From positions 1-55,445 of the forward strand of contig NZ_JAJFCK010000020.1 in NCBI RefSeq assembly GCF_020709055.1: a stretch of 55,445 nt of DNA, written 5' to 3'. Positions 34,529 to 42,387 of the stretch are shown piece after piece. Numbering within the stretch: position 1 is the stretch's first letter; every line of letters begins with the position of its first letter. Origin of the DNA: Ruminococcus callidus. Lineage in GTDB: Bacteria; Bacillota; Clostridia; Oscillospirales; Ruminococcaceae. The notes below the pieces were generated by a model. That model did not search any database. It was not told the DNA's origin and saw nothing but the letters and a program-made list of their open reading frames with translations. The position numbers and the translations under genes were made by a program.

Positions 34529-34611
34529 AACGAGTTGTTTTCGGAAAGGTGCTGCGAAAACCACATCACTTTTCTCACCCGTATCAACCCCCAACCTCAA
34601 ATATATATTAT

Positions 34612-34660
34612 AATTCCGGTAAGGTAAATTCTTTCAGCCTTACCGGAATTTTTGTTTTTG
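34612..34660 (+). terminator. Strong hairpin in the amidoligase leader (attenuator-like)
   Basis: Perfect 13-bp stem AATTCCGGTAAGG/CCTTACCGGAATT with a 13-base loop and a T-rich run, ending immediately before the ribosome-binding site GGAGG of the amidoligase. A TATAAT at 34609-34614 overlaps its 5' arm. It may insulate the gene from upstream transcription or act as an attenuator. Confidence 0.7.
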
Positions 34661-34672
34661 GAGGAACTTGAA

Positions 34673-35764
34673 ATGGAAGAAGAAGTAAGAATCTGTGACT
34701 ACTGCGGAAGAGTGCTTGCGGAGGGAGAAGGCACACCGGTAGACGATGAGCTGCTCTGCGATGACTGTGTTGAGGAACACTGTGTCACCTGCGACCACTG
34801 CGGCGAGACGATCTGGGAACAGAACAGCGTCTCCGATGAAGACACCTGCCTTTGCCAGGACTGCTTTGATGCCCACTACTATCGATGCGAATCCTGCGGG
34901 CAGATCGTTCCGGAAAGCATCGTCTGCTGGCACAGCGACTTGCCCTACTGCGAAAGATGCTTTGACGAATTTGAGGACGAGATCGAGGAGTACGGCTACA
35001 AGCCCACACCCATTTTCTACGGAAACGGAAAGCGATACTTTGGCGTAGAACTGGAAGTGGATGAAGGCGGCAAGGACAACGACAACGCCGCAGCTCTCAA
35101 AAGCATCGCCAATGTGCATGAGGAAAATATCTACATTAAGTCGGACGGCAGCTTGGAGGATGGCTTTGAAATTGTAAGTCATCCCATGACCTTAGAGTAC
35201 CACACAGAGGAAATGAACTGGAAAGAAATCCTTCGGGAGGCAGTTGCCATGGGCTACCGTTCCCATCAGACATCGACTTGCGGTCTGCACATTCACGTCA
35301 ATCGCAATGCTTTTGGGGACAATCAAGCAGAACAGGAAGATGTCATCAGCCGGATTCTGTTCTTTGTGGAAAAGCATTGGAACGAGTTGTTCACATTCAG
35401 CCGCAGAAGCAGCTACAACATGAGCCGATGGAGTGCAAGATTTGGCTTTGAAAAGACTGGAAAACAAATCCTAGAGAAAGCGAAAAGCGGCTGCAACGGC
35501 AGATACGTTGCGGTCAATCTCAATAACTACCACACCATTGAGTTTCGCCTGTTCCGAGGGACACTCAAATACAACACTTTCATCGCCACATTGCAGATGG
35601 TCAACCACATCTGTGATGCGGCGATTTCTTTGTCTGAGGAGGGCATCGATGCCATGAGCTGGTCAGAATTTGTAAGTTCCATCGAAGAACCGGAACTGAT
35701 CCAGTATCTCAAAGAGAGAAGACTGTACATCAATGAAGTGGTGACAGAAAGCGAGGAGATGTAA
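34673..35764 (+). CDS. Amidoligase with N-terminal zinc-ribbon modules
   Basis: Protein of 363 aa. Residues 1-100 contain four CxxC-type zinc ribbons in series (CDYC, CDDC, CDHC/CQDC, CESC/CERC), a LIM-like array. From about 110 it is a glutamine-synthetase-like amidoligase (PF12224 type): FGVELEVDEG, SDGSLEDGFEIVSHP, CGLHIHVNR with paired His, and TIEFRLFRG. These enzymes join an amine to a carboxylate using ATP, and family members are found with glutamine amidotransferases in systems that make peptide or nucleotide-like metabolites or tag proteins. Here a class II amidotransferase gene lies two bases downstream. The start at 34673 follows GGAGG at eight bases. Confidence 0.88.
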   Translation: MEEEVRICDYCGRVLAEGEGTPVDDELLCDDCVEEHCVTCDHCGETIWEQNSVSDEDTCLCQDCFDAHYYRCESCGQIVPESIVCWHSDLPYCERCFDEFEDEIEEYGYKPTPIFYGNGKRYFGVELEVDEGGKDNDNAAALKSIANVHEENIYIKSDGSLEDGFEIVSHPMTLEYHTEEMNWKEILREAVAMGYRSHQTSTCGLHIHVNRNAFGDNQAEQEDVISRILFFVEKHWNELFTFSRRSSYNMSRWSARFGFEKTGKQILEKAKSGCNGRYVAVNLNNYHTIEFRLFRGTLKYNTFIATLQMVNHICDAAISLSEEGIDAMSWSEFVSSIEEPELIQYLKERRLYINEVVTESEEM

Positions 35765-35765
35765 G

Positions 35766-36731
35766 ATGTGTGCAGTGTTTGGATTTTTAGACTACAAGGG
35801 TAAGACCAGTAATGCCGTTTTGAAAAAGCTGATACACTACCTCTCAGTCGCTGCGGAAGTCCGTGGCACAGACGCAACGGGAATCGCCTACGTCCGGGAC
35901 GGCAGCATGGTCACCTACAAAAAGCCCAAGCCGTCACACAAGGTCAAGCTGTTCTTCCCCAGAGGGACACGATCGGTCATCGGGCACACCCGGTTCACGA
36001 CACAGGGCAGCGAAAAGCGGAACTGCAACAACCACCCGTTCGAGGGGCACTGCGGCACAGAGGCGTTCGCCCTCGCCCACAACGGCGTGCTGTACAACGA
36101 CAGGGAGCTTCGCCGGGAACAGCATCTCCCAACGACACCGATCGAAACCGACAGCTACATCGCCGTGCAGCTTCTGGAACAGGGGCAGCAGCTGGACACG
36201 GAAAACATCAAACGCATGGCAGGACTTGTGGAGGGCAGCTTTGTCTTTACGATTTTGAGAAATGACAATACGCTGTTTCTGGTGAAAGGCAATAACCCGC
36301 TGACTTTGTATCATTTTCCCGCACTGGGATTGTACGTTTACGCCAGCACAAAGAGCATTTTGGACAATGCTTTGAAAAAGGTAAAGCTGAATGGCAAGTA
36401 CAGCGAAGTCGATGTTTCAGAGGGTGAAATCGTCAAAATGTCTTCGAGTGGCAATCTCCATAAGAGCACCTTTACCATGCAGGACTACATCCATACCATG
36501 TTCAACCCATACAATTGGAATTACCTGAACTATGCAAAATGGTGGGAAGCGAACGAACGGGAAGAACTGCTGTTGGAGTACTGCGGTACATTTGGCGTTT
36601 CGGAAGAAGAAGTAGAATTGTTGCTGGAAGTCGGCTATGATCCGGACGAGATCGAAGAACTGCTCATGGATACAGCGGCAATGGAGGAAGCAATTAACGA
36701 GGCGAAAACACTGTTACAGTGTGAAGCATAA
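35766..36731 (+). CDS. Class II glutamine amidotransferase
   Basis: Protein of 321 aa. The N-terminus is MCAVFGFLDYKG: after removal of Met, Cys2 is the N-terminal nucleophile of Ntn-type amidotransferases. The glutamine-binding Arg is in VIGHTRFTTQG and the oxyanion Asn and Gly in ALAHNGVLYND, so the glutaminase site is complete. The last 80 residues form an acidic helical extension (EELLLEYCGTFGVSEEEVEL). It probably feeds ammonia to the amidoligase encoded next to it. Its ATG follows the amidoligase stop by one base, so expression is coupled. Confidence 0.9.
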   Translation: MCAVFGFLDYKGKTSNAVLKKLIHYLSVAAEVRGTDATGIAYVRDGSMVTYKKPKPSHKVKLFFPRGTRSVIGHTRFTTQGSEKRNCNNHPFEGHCGTEAFALAHNGVLYNDRELRREQHLPTTPIETDSYIAVQLLEQGQQLDTENIKRMAGLVEGSFVFTILRNDNTLFLVKGNNPLTLYHFPALGLYVYASTKSILDNALKKVKLNGKYSEVDVSEGEIVKMSSSGNLHKSTFTMQDYIHTMFNPYNWNYLNYAKWWEANEREELLLEYCGTFGVSEEEVELLLEVGYDPDEIEELLMDTAAMEEAINEAKTLLQCEA

Positions 36732-36760
36732 ATCAAAACGAAAAATTGGAGGAATTTGAC

Positions 36761-36874
36761 ATGAAGGAATTTATCGCAGGACTGGTACTGACACTGGTGA
36801 TCGGCGGCATCGGGATCGCCATCGAAATGCAGGAACGGGAGGAGGTGAAGTACATCAATGCCGATTGCAATTGA
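36761..36874 (+). CDS. Tiny membrane peptide A (37 aa)
   Basis: MKEFIAGLVLTLVIGGIGIA then a charged tail EMQEREEVKYINADCN. One transmembrane helix covers residues 4-20. GGAGG lies eight bases before the ATG, and the amidotransferase gene ends 29 bases upstream. It overlaps the next small gene by 17 bases. It may be a substrate or anchor for the amidoligase pair, or a toxin-like peptide; no family known. Confidence 0.6.
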   Translation: MKEFIAGLVLTLVIGGIGIAIEMQEREEVKYINADCN

Positions 36875-36938
36875 AATGTTTCTGGCAGGAGTCGCCTGCG
36901 GCGTAGAACTGCTGGCACTGGTCAAGAAGAGTAAGTAA
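36858..36938 (+). CDS. Tiny membrane peptide B (26 aa)
   Basis: MPIAIEMFLAGVACGVELLA then LVKKSK: one short hydrophobic helix with a basic end. GGAGG stands ten bases before its ATG, within gene A, in a different frame. Overlapping genes and good ribosome-binding sites on both support real expression, but the peptide is too short to be certain. Confidence 0.5.
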   Translation: MPIAIEMFLAGVACGVELLALVKKSK

Positions 36939-36953
36939 AAATTCTGTTTGCGG

Positions 36954-36987
36954 GAGGCTTGGCATGACGCTGAGCCTCTTTTTTTGA
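36954..36987 (+). terminator. Terminator after the small peptide genes
   Basis: GAGGCTTGGC pairs with GCTGAGCCTC with two wobble pairs, then seven Ts. It closes the amidoligase/amidotransferase/peptide unit. Confidence 0.8.
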
Positions 36988-37007
36988 AACAAAATTGGAG
37001 GAAAATC

Positions 37008-37325
37008 ATGCAAAAATTACACTCTATTGCAACTATTTCAAATGCTGCAATGCCGTCAGATCTCAAATCATATCTGGTGCAGAAAATGGAAAACATCGAA
37101 AAAACCTATCACTGTGACATGGGTGATATCCTTTCTGTAATTCTCTTAGAAAAACAGGAGAAATCCTATCTGCTCGACAAAGGTTTGGAATTCTATGAGA
37201 TCCTTTCCTTTTCCCACTCTGACTGGATCCACACTGTCTGGGCATCTTCGGACGGATACAGCGAGGATATCTACATCCCATTTTCCACAGAAGCACAGGA
37301 ACTTGTGGAAAGAAGATGCTGCTGA
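37008..37325 (+). CDS. Unknown small protein before DUF960
   Basis: Protein of 105 aa, MQKLHSIATISNAAMPSDLK onward, mixed helix and strand, Cys-rich last residues (RRCC). It starts eight bases after GGAGG. Its stop overlaps the start of the DUF960 gene (TGATG), so the two are coupled. It may be a partner of the DUF960 protein. No domain recognised. Confidence 0.55.
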   Translation: MQKLHSIATISNAAMPSDLKSYLVQKMENIEKTYHCDMGDILSVILLEKQEKSYLLDKGLEFYEILSFSHSDWIHTVWASSDGYSEDIYIPFSTEAQELVERRCC

Positions 37326-37627
37326 TGTTTTCGGGAAACCGCTATCTGACAAAAAGAATCCATGAGGAACTACCGCTTTTTCTGCAATTATTTCTCTGGA
37401 ACTGCATTGCAGAACTGCCTGTTCCCAAGGATTATCTGCAAATATTTCGGCTTTCCGGAGCAGGCAGCCAGCAGATCATTTTGCATTGTCAGGAAGTTCC
37501 GCCTTATGAAAAATGCTATCAGTTTGCCGTGCCGTTTTCGCCGGTCACAGCGAAAATCTATGTGATTGCAGAATATGATGCAAACCAAAAGCCCTATGCC
37601 ACCATGCTGTTTGCAGAAGAATACTAA
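37325..37627 (+). CDS. DUF960 family protein
   Basis: Protein of 100 aa with the family pattern NRYLTKRIHEELPLFLQLFL near the start, KDYLQIF in the middle and a final KIYVIAEYDANQKPYATMLF then AEEY. Length and both ends fit DUF960 (PF06124), small Firmicute proteins often found in integrative elements and prophages; their function is unknown. I prefer ATG at 37325, as members start MF.x.NRY; ATG at 37316 is possible. The integrase gene lies 68 bases downstream. Confidence 0.8.
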   Translation: MFSGNRYLTKRIHEELPLFLQLFLWNCIAELPVPKDYLQIFRLSGAGSQQIILHCQEVPPYEKCYQFAVPFSPVTAKIYVIAEYDANQKPYATMLFAEEY

Positions 37628-37695
37628 TCTTTTTCCGTCTTTTTCAAGAAAAGCCCGAAGAACATTCTGTTATACTTTTCAAAGGAGGCGGTTTT

Positions 37696-38838
37696 ATGCC
37701 ATATACCGGTCATGTGCGAAAGCGGACGACCAAATCCGGGATCACAACCTATCAGGTCATCGTGGAAGAAGAATCCTCTTTTGCCAACGGAAAACGCAAA
37801 CGCTATTACAAGACCATTCAGGGCGGAAAAAAACAAGCAGAAAAAGTCATGCGGGATATGATCCATGAACTGGAGACCAAAACTTTTGTCAAAGACAATC
37901 GGATCACGGTTCAGGATTTCATGCACCAGTGGCTGGAGATCTATGTGAAAAATCAGCTCTCCCCTACCACTGTACAGCACTACATCGATCAGACGGAAAA
38001 GTACATCATTCCACAGTTTGGAGATACCTGTTTGCAGCAACTGAAAAACATTGACATTCAGAAATGGGTCTTTTCCCTGCAAAAGGCATCTCCCAGAACC
38101 GGAAAGCCGCTTTCACCCAAAACGATCAAAAACATTATGTTGAATCTCTCAGCGGCAATGAAAAAGGCAGTCATGCTAGAACTGATTCCGAAGAATCCCT
38201 GTGACGATCTCACGCTGCCCAAGCTGGAACATTACCAACCGGAAGTGTACAGCATGGAAGAAGTGAAGACCCTGCTGCAATGTGCCAGAAACACTGCCCT
38301 TTATCTGCCGCTGATGATCGAGATTTGTTTGGGCCTGCGGCGTGGAGAACTGCTCGCACTGCGGTGGCATCATGTGGATTTTCAAACCGGCTGTCTCACT
38401 GTCGAAGAAAATCTGGTAACTGTCAACAATCAAACGATCACCAAAGCCCCGAAAACACAAAGCGGCAGACGGGAGATTCAGATTCCCGGAACGCTGCTGC
38501 GGCTGTTGAAAAACACCAAAGCGGAACGCCACGCCGGACAAAATGATTACATCGTCTGCCAGGAGGACGGCTCTCCCTACAAAAGCGATTCCTTTTCCAT
38601 GAAGTTTCGGCGATTTCTGAAAGCCAACGATCTGAAGCACATTCGGTTTCATGACCTTCGGCATATCAATGCCACGATCATGCTTTCGCTGGGTATCTCT
38701 CCCAAGGTCGCACAAGAGCGGCTGGGACATTCCAGCTATCAGATCACCATGGACATTTACAGTCATGTGCTGAAAAAAGTCGAGCAGGAAGCCGCCGACA
38801 AGCTGGATGCTGCTCTGTTTGAACAGAACCCTGCATAA
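37696..38838 (+). CDS. int: Tyrosine integrase of the kinase/GTPase island
   Basis: Protein of 380 aa that excises and integrates the island. Its order is Tn916/phage-like: an N-terminal arm-binding part (VRKRTTKSGITTYQVI), SAM-like core-binding domain (about 60-160), and a catalytic domain with Arg in GLRRGELLALRW, His-x-x-Arg in HDLRHINATIM, a later His in LGHSSYQ and the nucleophile Tyr in MDIYSHV. All catalytic residues are present. AAAGGAGG lies eight bases upstream of the ATG. It lies within about 500 bases of a tRNA-Met fragment, its probable attachment site, and is followed by a strong terminator. Confidence 0.92.
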   Translation: MPYTGHVRKRTTKSGITTYQVIVEEESSFANGKRKRYYKTIQGGKKQAEKVMRDMIHELETKTFVKDNRITVQDFMHQWLEIYVKNQLSPTTVQHYIDQTEKYIIPQFGDTCLQQLKNIDIQKWVFSLQKASPRTGKPLSPKTIKNIMLNLSAAMKKAVMLELIPKNPCDDLTLPKLEHYQPEVYSMEEVKTLLQCARNTALYLPLMIEICLGLRRGELLALRWHHVDFQTGCLTVEENLVTVNNQTITKAPKTQSGRREIQIPGTLLRLLKNTKAERHAGQNDYIVCQEDGSPYKSDSFSMKFRRFLKANDLKHIRFHDLRHINATIMLSLGISPKVAQERLGHSSYQITMDIYSHVLKKVEQEAADKLDAALFEQNPA

Positions 38839-38840
38839 GA

Positions 38841-38883
38841 AAAATACCTGGAATTCCAACAACGGGATTCCAGGTATTTTTTT
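38841..38883 (+). terminator. Terminator after the island integrase
   Basis: Perfect 14-bp stem AAAATACCTGGAAT/ATTCCAGGTATTTT with a 12-base loop, then Ts. Works in either direction. Confidence 0.9.
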
Positions 38884-39252
38884 CGGAAATGGAAGAAGAT
38901 TTTATAGAGAGTTTGGGGAAGGGTATCACTTTTTTCACTGAGTGGGGTGGTGAGGAAAGAGATGTTTCCTTTTACAACCATCTTCAATTTTCAGAAAAAT
39001 CAGCATTCTAACCTTCAATTTTAATGTCAAAGTCCCACTCCGCCAACAAAATTAAAAACATTACAGGCATCCGGAACTTTTCGGTCGTTTTCAGCCCCGT
39101 CCTATCAAAAATGGGCATTCTACCATTTCATGCCAACGGATTCGCCGACGAGTGCGAGCCATTGCCGACCTGGCAGTTTTCAAGTCAACAAAAAATGAGC
39201 CGAGAAAACTCGACTCATAAGGCCTGACAAAAAGCAAGAAATAGGATATAAT
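38884..39252. other. Noncoding end of the island
   Basis: No convincing gene. A 67-codon frame at 39024-39227 has no ribosome-binding site. A hairpin with a TGAGCCGAG/CTCGACTCA stem (one mismatch) lies at 39194-39216. Sequence of this kind would hold arm sites and the end of the element. Confidence 0.4.
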
Positions 39253-39325
39253 AAAAAAGAACATTCAGGCAAATCAACAGCTAAACTTGCACCTCCAGCT
39301 GTTTCACTTGCTTGAATGTTCTTTT
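39253..39325 (+). terminator. Long interrupted hairpin beside the att site
   Basis: AAGAACATTCA pairs with TGAATGTTCTT, then GCAA/TTGC, then AACAGCT/AGCTGTT around a 14-base loop. A-run before, T-run after. Either a bidirectional terminator or an att-associated structure. Confidence 0.6.
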
Positions 39326-39330
39326 CCATT

Positions 39331-39375
39331 TGGTTGCGGGAGCCAGATTTGAACTGACGACCTTCGGGTTATGAG
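39331..39375 (-). tRNA. tRNA-Met(CAT) 3' fragment (attachment site)
   Basis: On the minus strand, 45 bases run from the anticodon loop (CTCATAACC, anticodon CAT) through the variable loop, a T-arm with pairing stem (GTCAG/CTGGC around TTCAAAT) and an acceptor end closing in ACCA. The 5' half of the tRNA is missing: bases beyond 39375 do not continue the cloverleaf. This is what tyrosine integrases leave when they cross over inside a tRNA gene. It lies between two integrase genes (37696-38838 and 39524-40516), so it may be the shared junction of two elements in tandem. Confidence 0.82.
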
Positions 39376-39523
39376 TTGAAAGAATCTGTTTCATGCAGCT
39401 AATATTATTGCATATTTTCATGTAACTCCTCCTTGAGAATAAAATCAACCAAATACCATAATGTTCTTAAAAGAGTAAATACTTTCATGTGGTATTATGA
39501 TATGCAAGGAGGTATTAATTATC

Positions 39524-40516
39524 ATGAAAAAGAATCAAAAAGACATTTTGCTACAAGATTGGCTTGATACGTGGTATGAGATTTACGCAAAACCGTTCGT
39601 AAAAAAATCAACACTGGTTTCTTACGAATGCTACATTCGTCTTCATATCAAGCCATATATCGGAAATATCAAATTGTGTGATTTTAACACGATGACATTT
39701 CAACGCTTTTTCAATCAACAGTTTCAAAACGGCAGCTGCAAAGGGACAGCACTTTCTCCCAAAACCATCTATAATCTGCGAATGATGCTTCATGAAGCAA
39801 TCGGCGATGCCGTAAAGAATGACTTAATGAAGTGCAACTATATAGAATACGTTAAACTTCCAAAGCTTCAAAAAGAAGATCAGCGTGTTCTTACGAAAAA
39901 GGAACAAGCAAAGCTTCTTACAACACTGAAGGCAAGCGATGATCCGTTTGCTTTCGGTGTTTTTTTCTGTCTTGCTACAGGAATACGTTTGGGAGAGTTG
40001 TGCGGTTTACGCTGGAGCGACTTTTCAGAACACAACGGAAAAGTAACTGTACACATTCAGAGAACTTTAAACCGTATTCCGGACTTGGAAAAAGGCACGG
40101 GAACGATTATTAACATTTCAGCTCCAAAGACAAAAGCTGCAAACAGAATCATCCCATTGAATCAAACTGTGGTTGAATTCTTGAAAAAGCATTGGATGAA
40201 ACAGACAGAGTTACTTGGAAAAGAATATGCTACAGGAGATCACTATGTTCTTAGCCGTATTCCAAACAAACCAGTAGAACCAAAATTCATGCAGATGCGT
40301 TTCAAACGTTTTCTATGCGAGTCTCATATAACTGATGCAAACTTCCATGCATTGCGACACACTTTCGCTACAAGGGCTCTGGAAGCAAATGTAGATTATA
40401 AGACACTTAGTGTACTTCTTGGACACGCTAATGTCACTACAACAATGAATTTGTATCAGCATATTCTATTAGATCAAAAAATCGTTGCAATGGAAAAAAT
40501 CCTACAGCAATTTTGA
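39524..40516 (+). CDS. int: Tyrosine integrase of the conjugative element
   Basis: Protein of 330 aa. Core-binding domain to about 150, then a catalytic domain with Arg in ATGIRLGELCGLRW, HALRHTFATRA, a later His in LGHANVTTTMN and the nucleophile Tyr in LYQHIL. The set is complete. Its ATG has AAGGAGG eight bases upstream. It is only distantly similar to the other integrase here and belongs to the element that extends to the right edge (sigma-like factor, PcfB, coupling protein, Maff2). Inverted boxes AATACCA (about 39452) and TGGTATT (about 39490) in its leader may be integrase or operator sites. Confidence 0.92.
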   Translation: MKKNQKDILLQDWLDTWYEIYAKPFVKKSTLVSYECYIRLHIKPYIGNIKLCDFNTMTFQRFFNQQFQNGSCKGTALSPKTIYNLRMMLHEAIGDAVKNDLMKCNYIEYVKLPKLQKEDQRVLTKKEQAKLLTTLKASDDPFAFGVFFCLATGIRLGELCGLRWSDFSEHNGKVTVHIQRTLNRIPDLEKGTGTIINISAPKTKAANRIIPLNQTVVEFLKKHWMKQTELLGKEYATGDHYVLSRIPNKPVEPKFMQMRFKRFLCESHITDANFHALRHTFATRALEANVDYKTLSVLLGHANVTTTMNLYQHILLDQKIVAMEKILQQF

Positions 40517-40543
40517 TACTGAAAACGAAATAAATATTTTTCG

Positions 40544-40575
40544 TAAAGCTCATGCCGTTGGCGTGAGCTTTTTTA
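40544..40575 (+). terminator. Terminator after the second integrase gene
   Basis: AAAGCTCATGCC/GGCGTGAGCTTT with one G-T pair and a 3-base loop, then TTTTATT. Confidence 0.85.
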
Positions 40576-40599
40576 TTGCCCAAAGGAGGTTTTTAATCT

Positions 40600-40950
40600 A
40601 TGAACGCTGAAAAAAAGAGTGATTGGTATTTGGCAAGAAAAAAGATGCTGCGTCATGAAAAATATCTCATAGAAAAAGATCAAGAACATGGCATCTTTCT
40701 TTCAGGTGATACAGAGATTGCCGCAAACATTGACGTTTATAAAGCAGTAGAACGAAATATGATGTTCGCAAAATTACGAAAAACCATTCAGCAGCTCAAT
40801 GAAAAAGAACAGTATCTAATCACTTGCATTTATTTTCGTGATATGACAATTCGCCAGTATGCGAAAGAACAACACATTGCCTATGCAACTGCATGGGAAC
40901 GTCATGATAAGCTCTTGAAAAAGATGAAAAACGTAATGATTTCTGTGTAA
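40600..40950 (+). CDS. Sigma-70-like factor of the conjugative element
   Basis: Protein of 116 aa. The second half reads as sigma region 4: LNEKEQYLITCIYFRDMTIR, then a HTH (QYAKEQHIAYATAWERHDKL). The first half is charged and helical. Such short sigma-like proteins occur in clostridial conjugative elements and are thought to control transfer or excision genes. AAAGGAGG lies at a good distance from ATG. Being alone between the integrase gene and the replication-type genes suggests a regulatory place. Confidence 0.78.
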   Translation: MNAEKKSDWYLARKKMLRHEKYLIEKDQEHGIFLSGDTEIAANIDVYKAVERNMMFAKLRKTIQQLNEKEQYLITCIYFRDMTIRQYAKEQHIAYATAWERHDKLLKKMKNVMISV

Positions 40951-41035
40951 AACGGCACATCCATACAAACACGCATATGAAAAACCTTATTTTACAAAAA
41001 TATGAAATTGCAAAAAGGCAAAAGGAGTGTTTTAC

Positions 41036-41335
41036 TTGCAAAAGATAATTTCTCATGGCTTTATCGCATTGAAACCAGAAAAAATTTCTGAACTGTCACT
41101 GGAAGCATATGGCGTTCTTTCCATGATGGTAAACGACCCTCAATGTGACTTCATAACCCTTCAGGAACTTTGTGAACTTTCTCCAAAAGACAGCAAATCG
41201 ATCTTGAAAAGCATCTTGGAGGAACTCGTAAATAAAAACTGGGTTTTCGAAACAGTCGATAACAAATTTATGGTAAACAAAGAAAAAATGATTATGAATA
41301 TGACTTACGTAGGTGCAACGATCAATAGGGGGTGA
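41036..41335 (+). CDS. Winged-helix protein of the conjugative element
   Basis: Protein of about 99 aa, starting at TTG (41036) with AAAGGAG eight bases upstream; the frame has no nearer in-frame ATG with a ribosome-binding site. The part LSLEAYGVLSMMVNDPQCDF to DNKFMVNKEKM reads as a small winged helix (helix, DFITLQELCELSP, recognition helix, wing). It precedes and overlaps the larger HTH gene. It is likely a replication or regulatory accessory. Confidence 0.6.
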   Translation: MQKIISHGFIALKPEKISELSLEAYGVLSMMVNDPQCDFITLQELCELSPKDSKSILKSILEELVNKNWVFETVDNKFMVNKEKMIMNMTYVGATINRG

Positions 41336-41340
41336 TGATA

Positions 41341-42369
41341 TTGCCGATTGTACGAAAAAAGGTGAAATGTGACTTCACAACAGTACACAATGCATTTCTT
41401 CGAGACAACAAACTTGGGGCAACTGCCAGAGGAGTACTGCTAACAATGATTTCCATGCCGGAAAACTGGAAATTTTCAATCAAGGGATTATCTGCTATTC
41501 TTCCCGACGGGGAACGTAAAATCAGCACTGCTCTAAAAGAGCTGGAAAACAGAGGATATTTAATACGCAAGCGAATTTATGTAAACGGAAAAATCGCAGA
41601 ATGGATTTATCTTTTCAGCGATGAGCCCATGGAGGAAGACGAAGAACCGGACCTGCCACCAGATCTGACTGAAACAGAACCACCCACTAAGGGCGATACG
41701 CAGCATCCTCAAGCTTCAAAAAAGGACGATATACCAGCCGCCGAAGATGTACAAAACCTTGATCTACAAAACGTCGATCAAGAAAATGTAGATCAAGAAA
41801 ACAGCGTCTATAATCAAATACTATATAATCAAAGACTATATAATCAAGTATTATATAATCAATATCCTATCCATCACAGTAATACGTTAACTTGTATCAG
41901 CGGCTCTGATCGGATAGATGCGGATAGATTTGAAATCACACAGCAGTCTGTACTAGAGCAAATAGAGGCTGAGGCATTGCTGTCTGAAAAAAACCGTAAG
42001 ACAGGAATGCTCTTGTACGATGCTGAAACAATCAGGGAATTGGTGAATTGCATCACATGGGTTTACGTTACGCCTAAAACAACTCTGCCTATTTGCGGAG
42101 ACAACCTGAGCACGGACATTGTCCGAAAGGAATTTCAGAAATTAACCTGCGAACATATCGCCTACGTACTGGACTGCATTGCTTCTACCGGAGCTGCTAT
42201 CAAAAACCGCCGAAATTACCTGTTAACGTGCCTTTACAACGCTCCCACCAGCATGGCAGGCTATTATCGCAATCTTGCCCAACACGATTTTGCAACACAA
42301 CACGGTACGGAAAATACCGAAACTGACAAGAGCCCCTATGCCTATGGGCAATTTATAGCAAATTTATAA
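41341..42369 (+). CDS. Replication initiator-like HTH protein (DUF6017-type C-terminus)
   Basis: Protein of about 342 aa. The N-terminal winged helix (KLGATARGVLLTMISMPENW, ISTALKELENRGYLIRKR) matches the replication-initiator-like proteins of Firmicute conjugative elements, and the C-terminal block YVLDCIASTGAAIKNRRNYL to LYNAPTSMAGYY resembles DUF6017. The middle is low-complexity: LYNQ repeats coded at about 41806-41868. The start is most likely TTG at 41341, six bases after GGGGGTG; GTG 41332 and ATG 41335 overlap the ribosome-binding site. A plasmid-like replication step is inferred. Confidence 0.75.
   Translation: MPIVRKKVKCDFTTVHNAFLRDNKLGATARGVLLTMISMPENWKFSIKGLSAILPDGERKISTALKELENRGYLIRKRIYVNGKIAEWIYLFSDEPMEEDEEPDLPPDLTETEPPTKGDTQHPQASKKDDIPAAEDVQNLDLQNVDQENVDQENSVYNQILYNQRLYNQVLYNQYPIHHSNTLTCISGSDRIDADRFEITQQSVLEQIEAEALLSEKNRKTGMLLYDAETIRELVNCITWVYVTPKTTLPICGDNLSTDIVRKEFQKLTCEHIAYVLDCIASTGAAIKNRRNYLLTCLYNAPTSMAGYYRNLAQHDFATQHGTENTETDKSPYAYGQFIANL
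41806..41868 (+). repeat. In-frame short tandem repeats encoding LYNQ
   Basis: Four copies of a 15-base unit based on TATATAATCAA, translating to YNQILYNQRLYNQVLYNQ. Located inside the initiator-like gene, in the linker between its two domains. Likely to vary in number between strains. Confidence 0.7.
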
Positions 42370-42387
42370 TTTCACAGGAGGATTCAC

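Noticed and set aside
39024..39227. 67-codon frame after the island integrase
   Set aside because: No ribosome-binding site and no recognisable protein character; probably element-end sequence.
41806..41868. Possible CRISPR-like or iteron repeat
   Set aside because: The units are contiguous with no spacers and stay in frame inside a gene; they encode LYNQ repeats.
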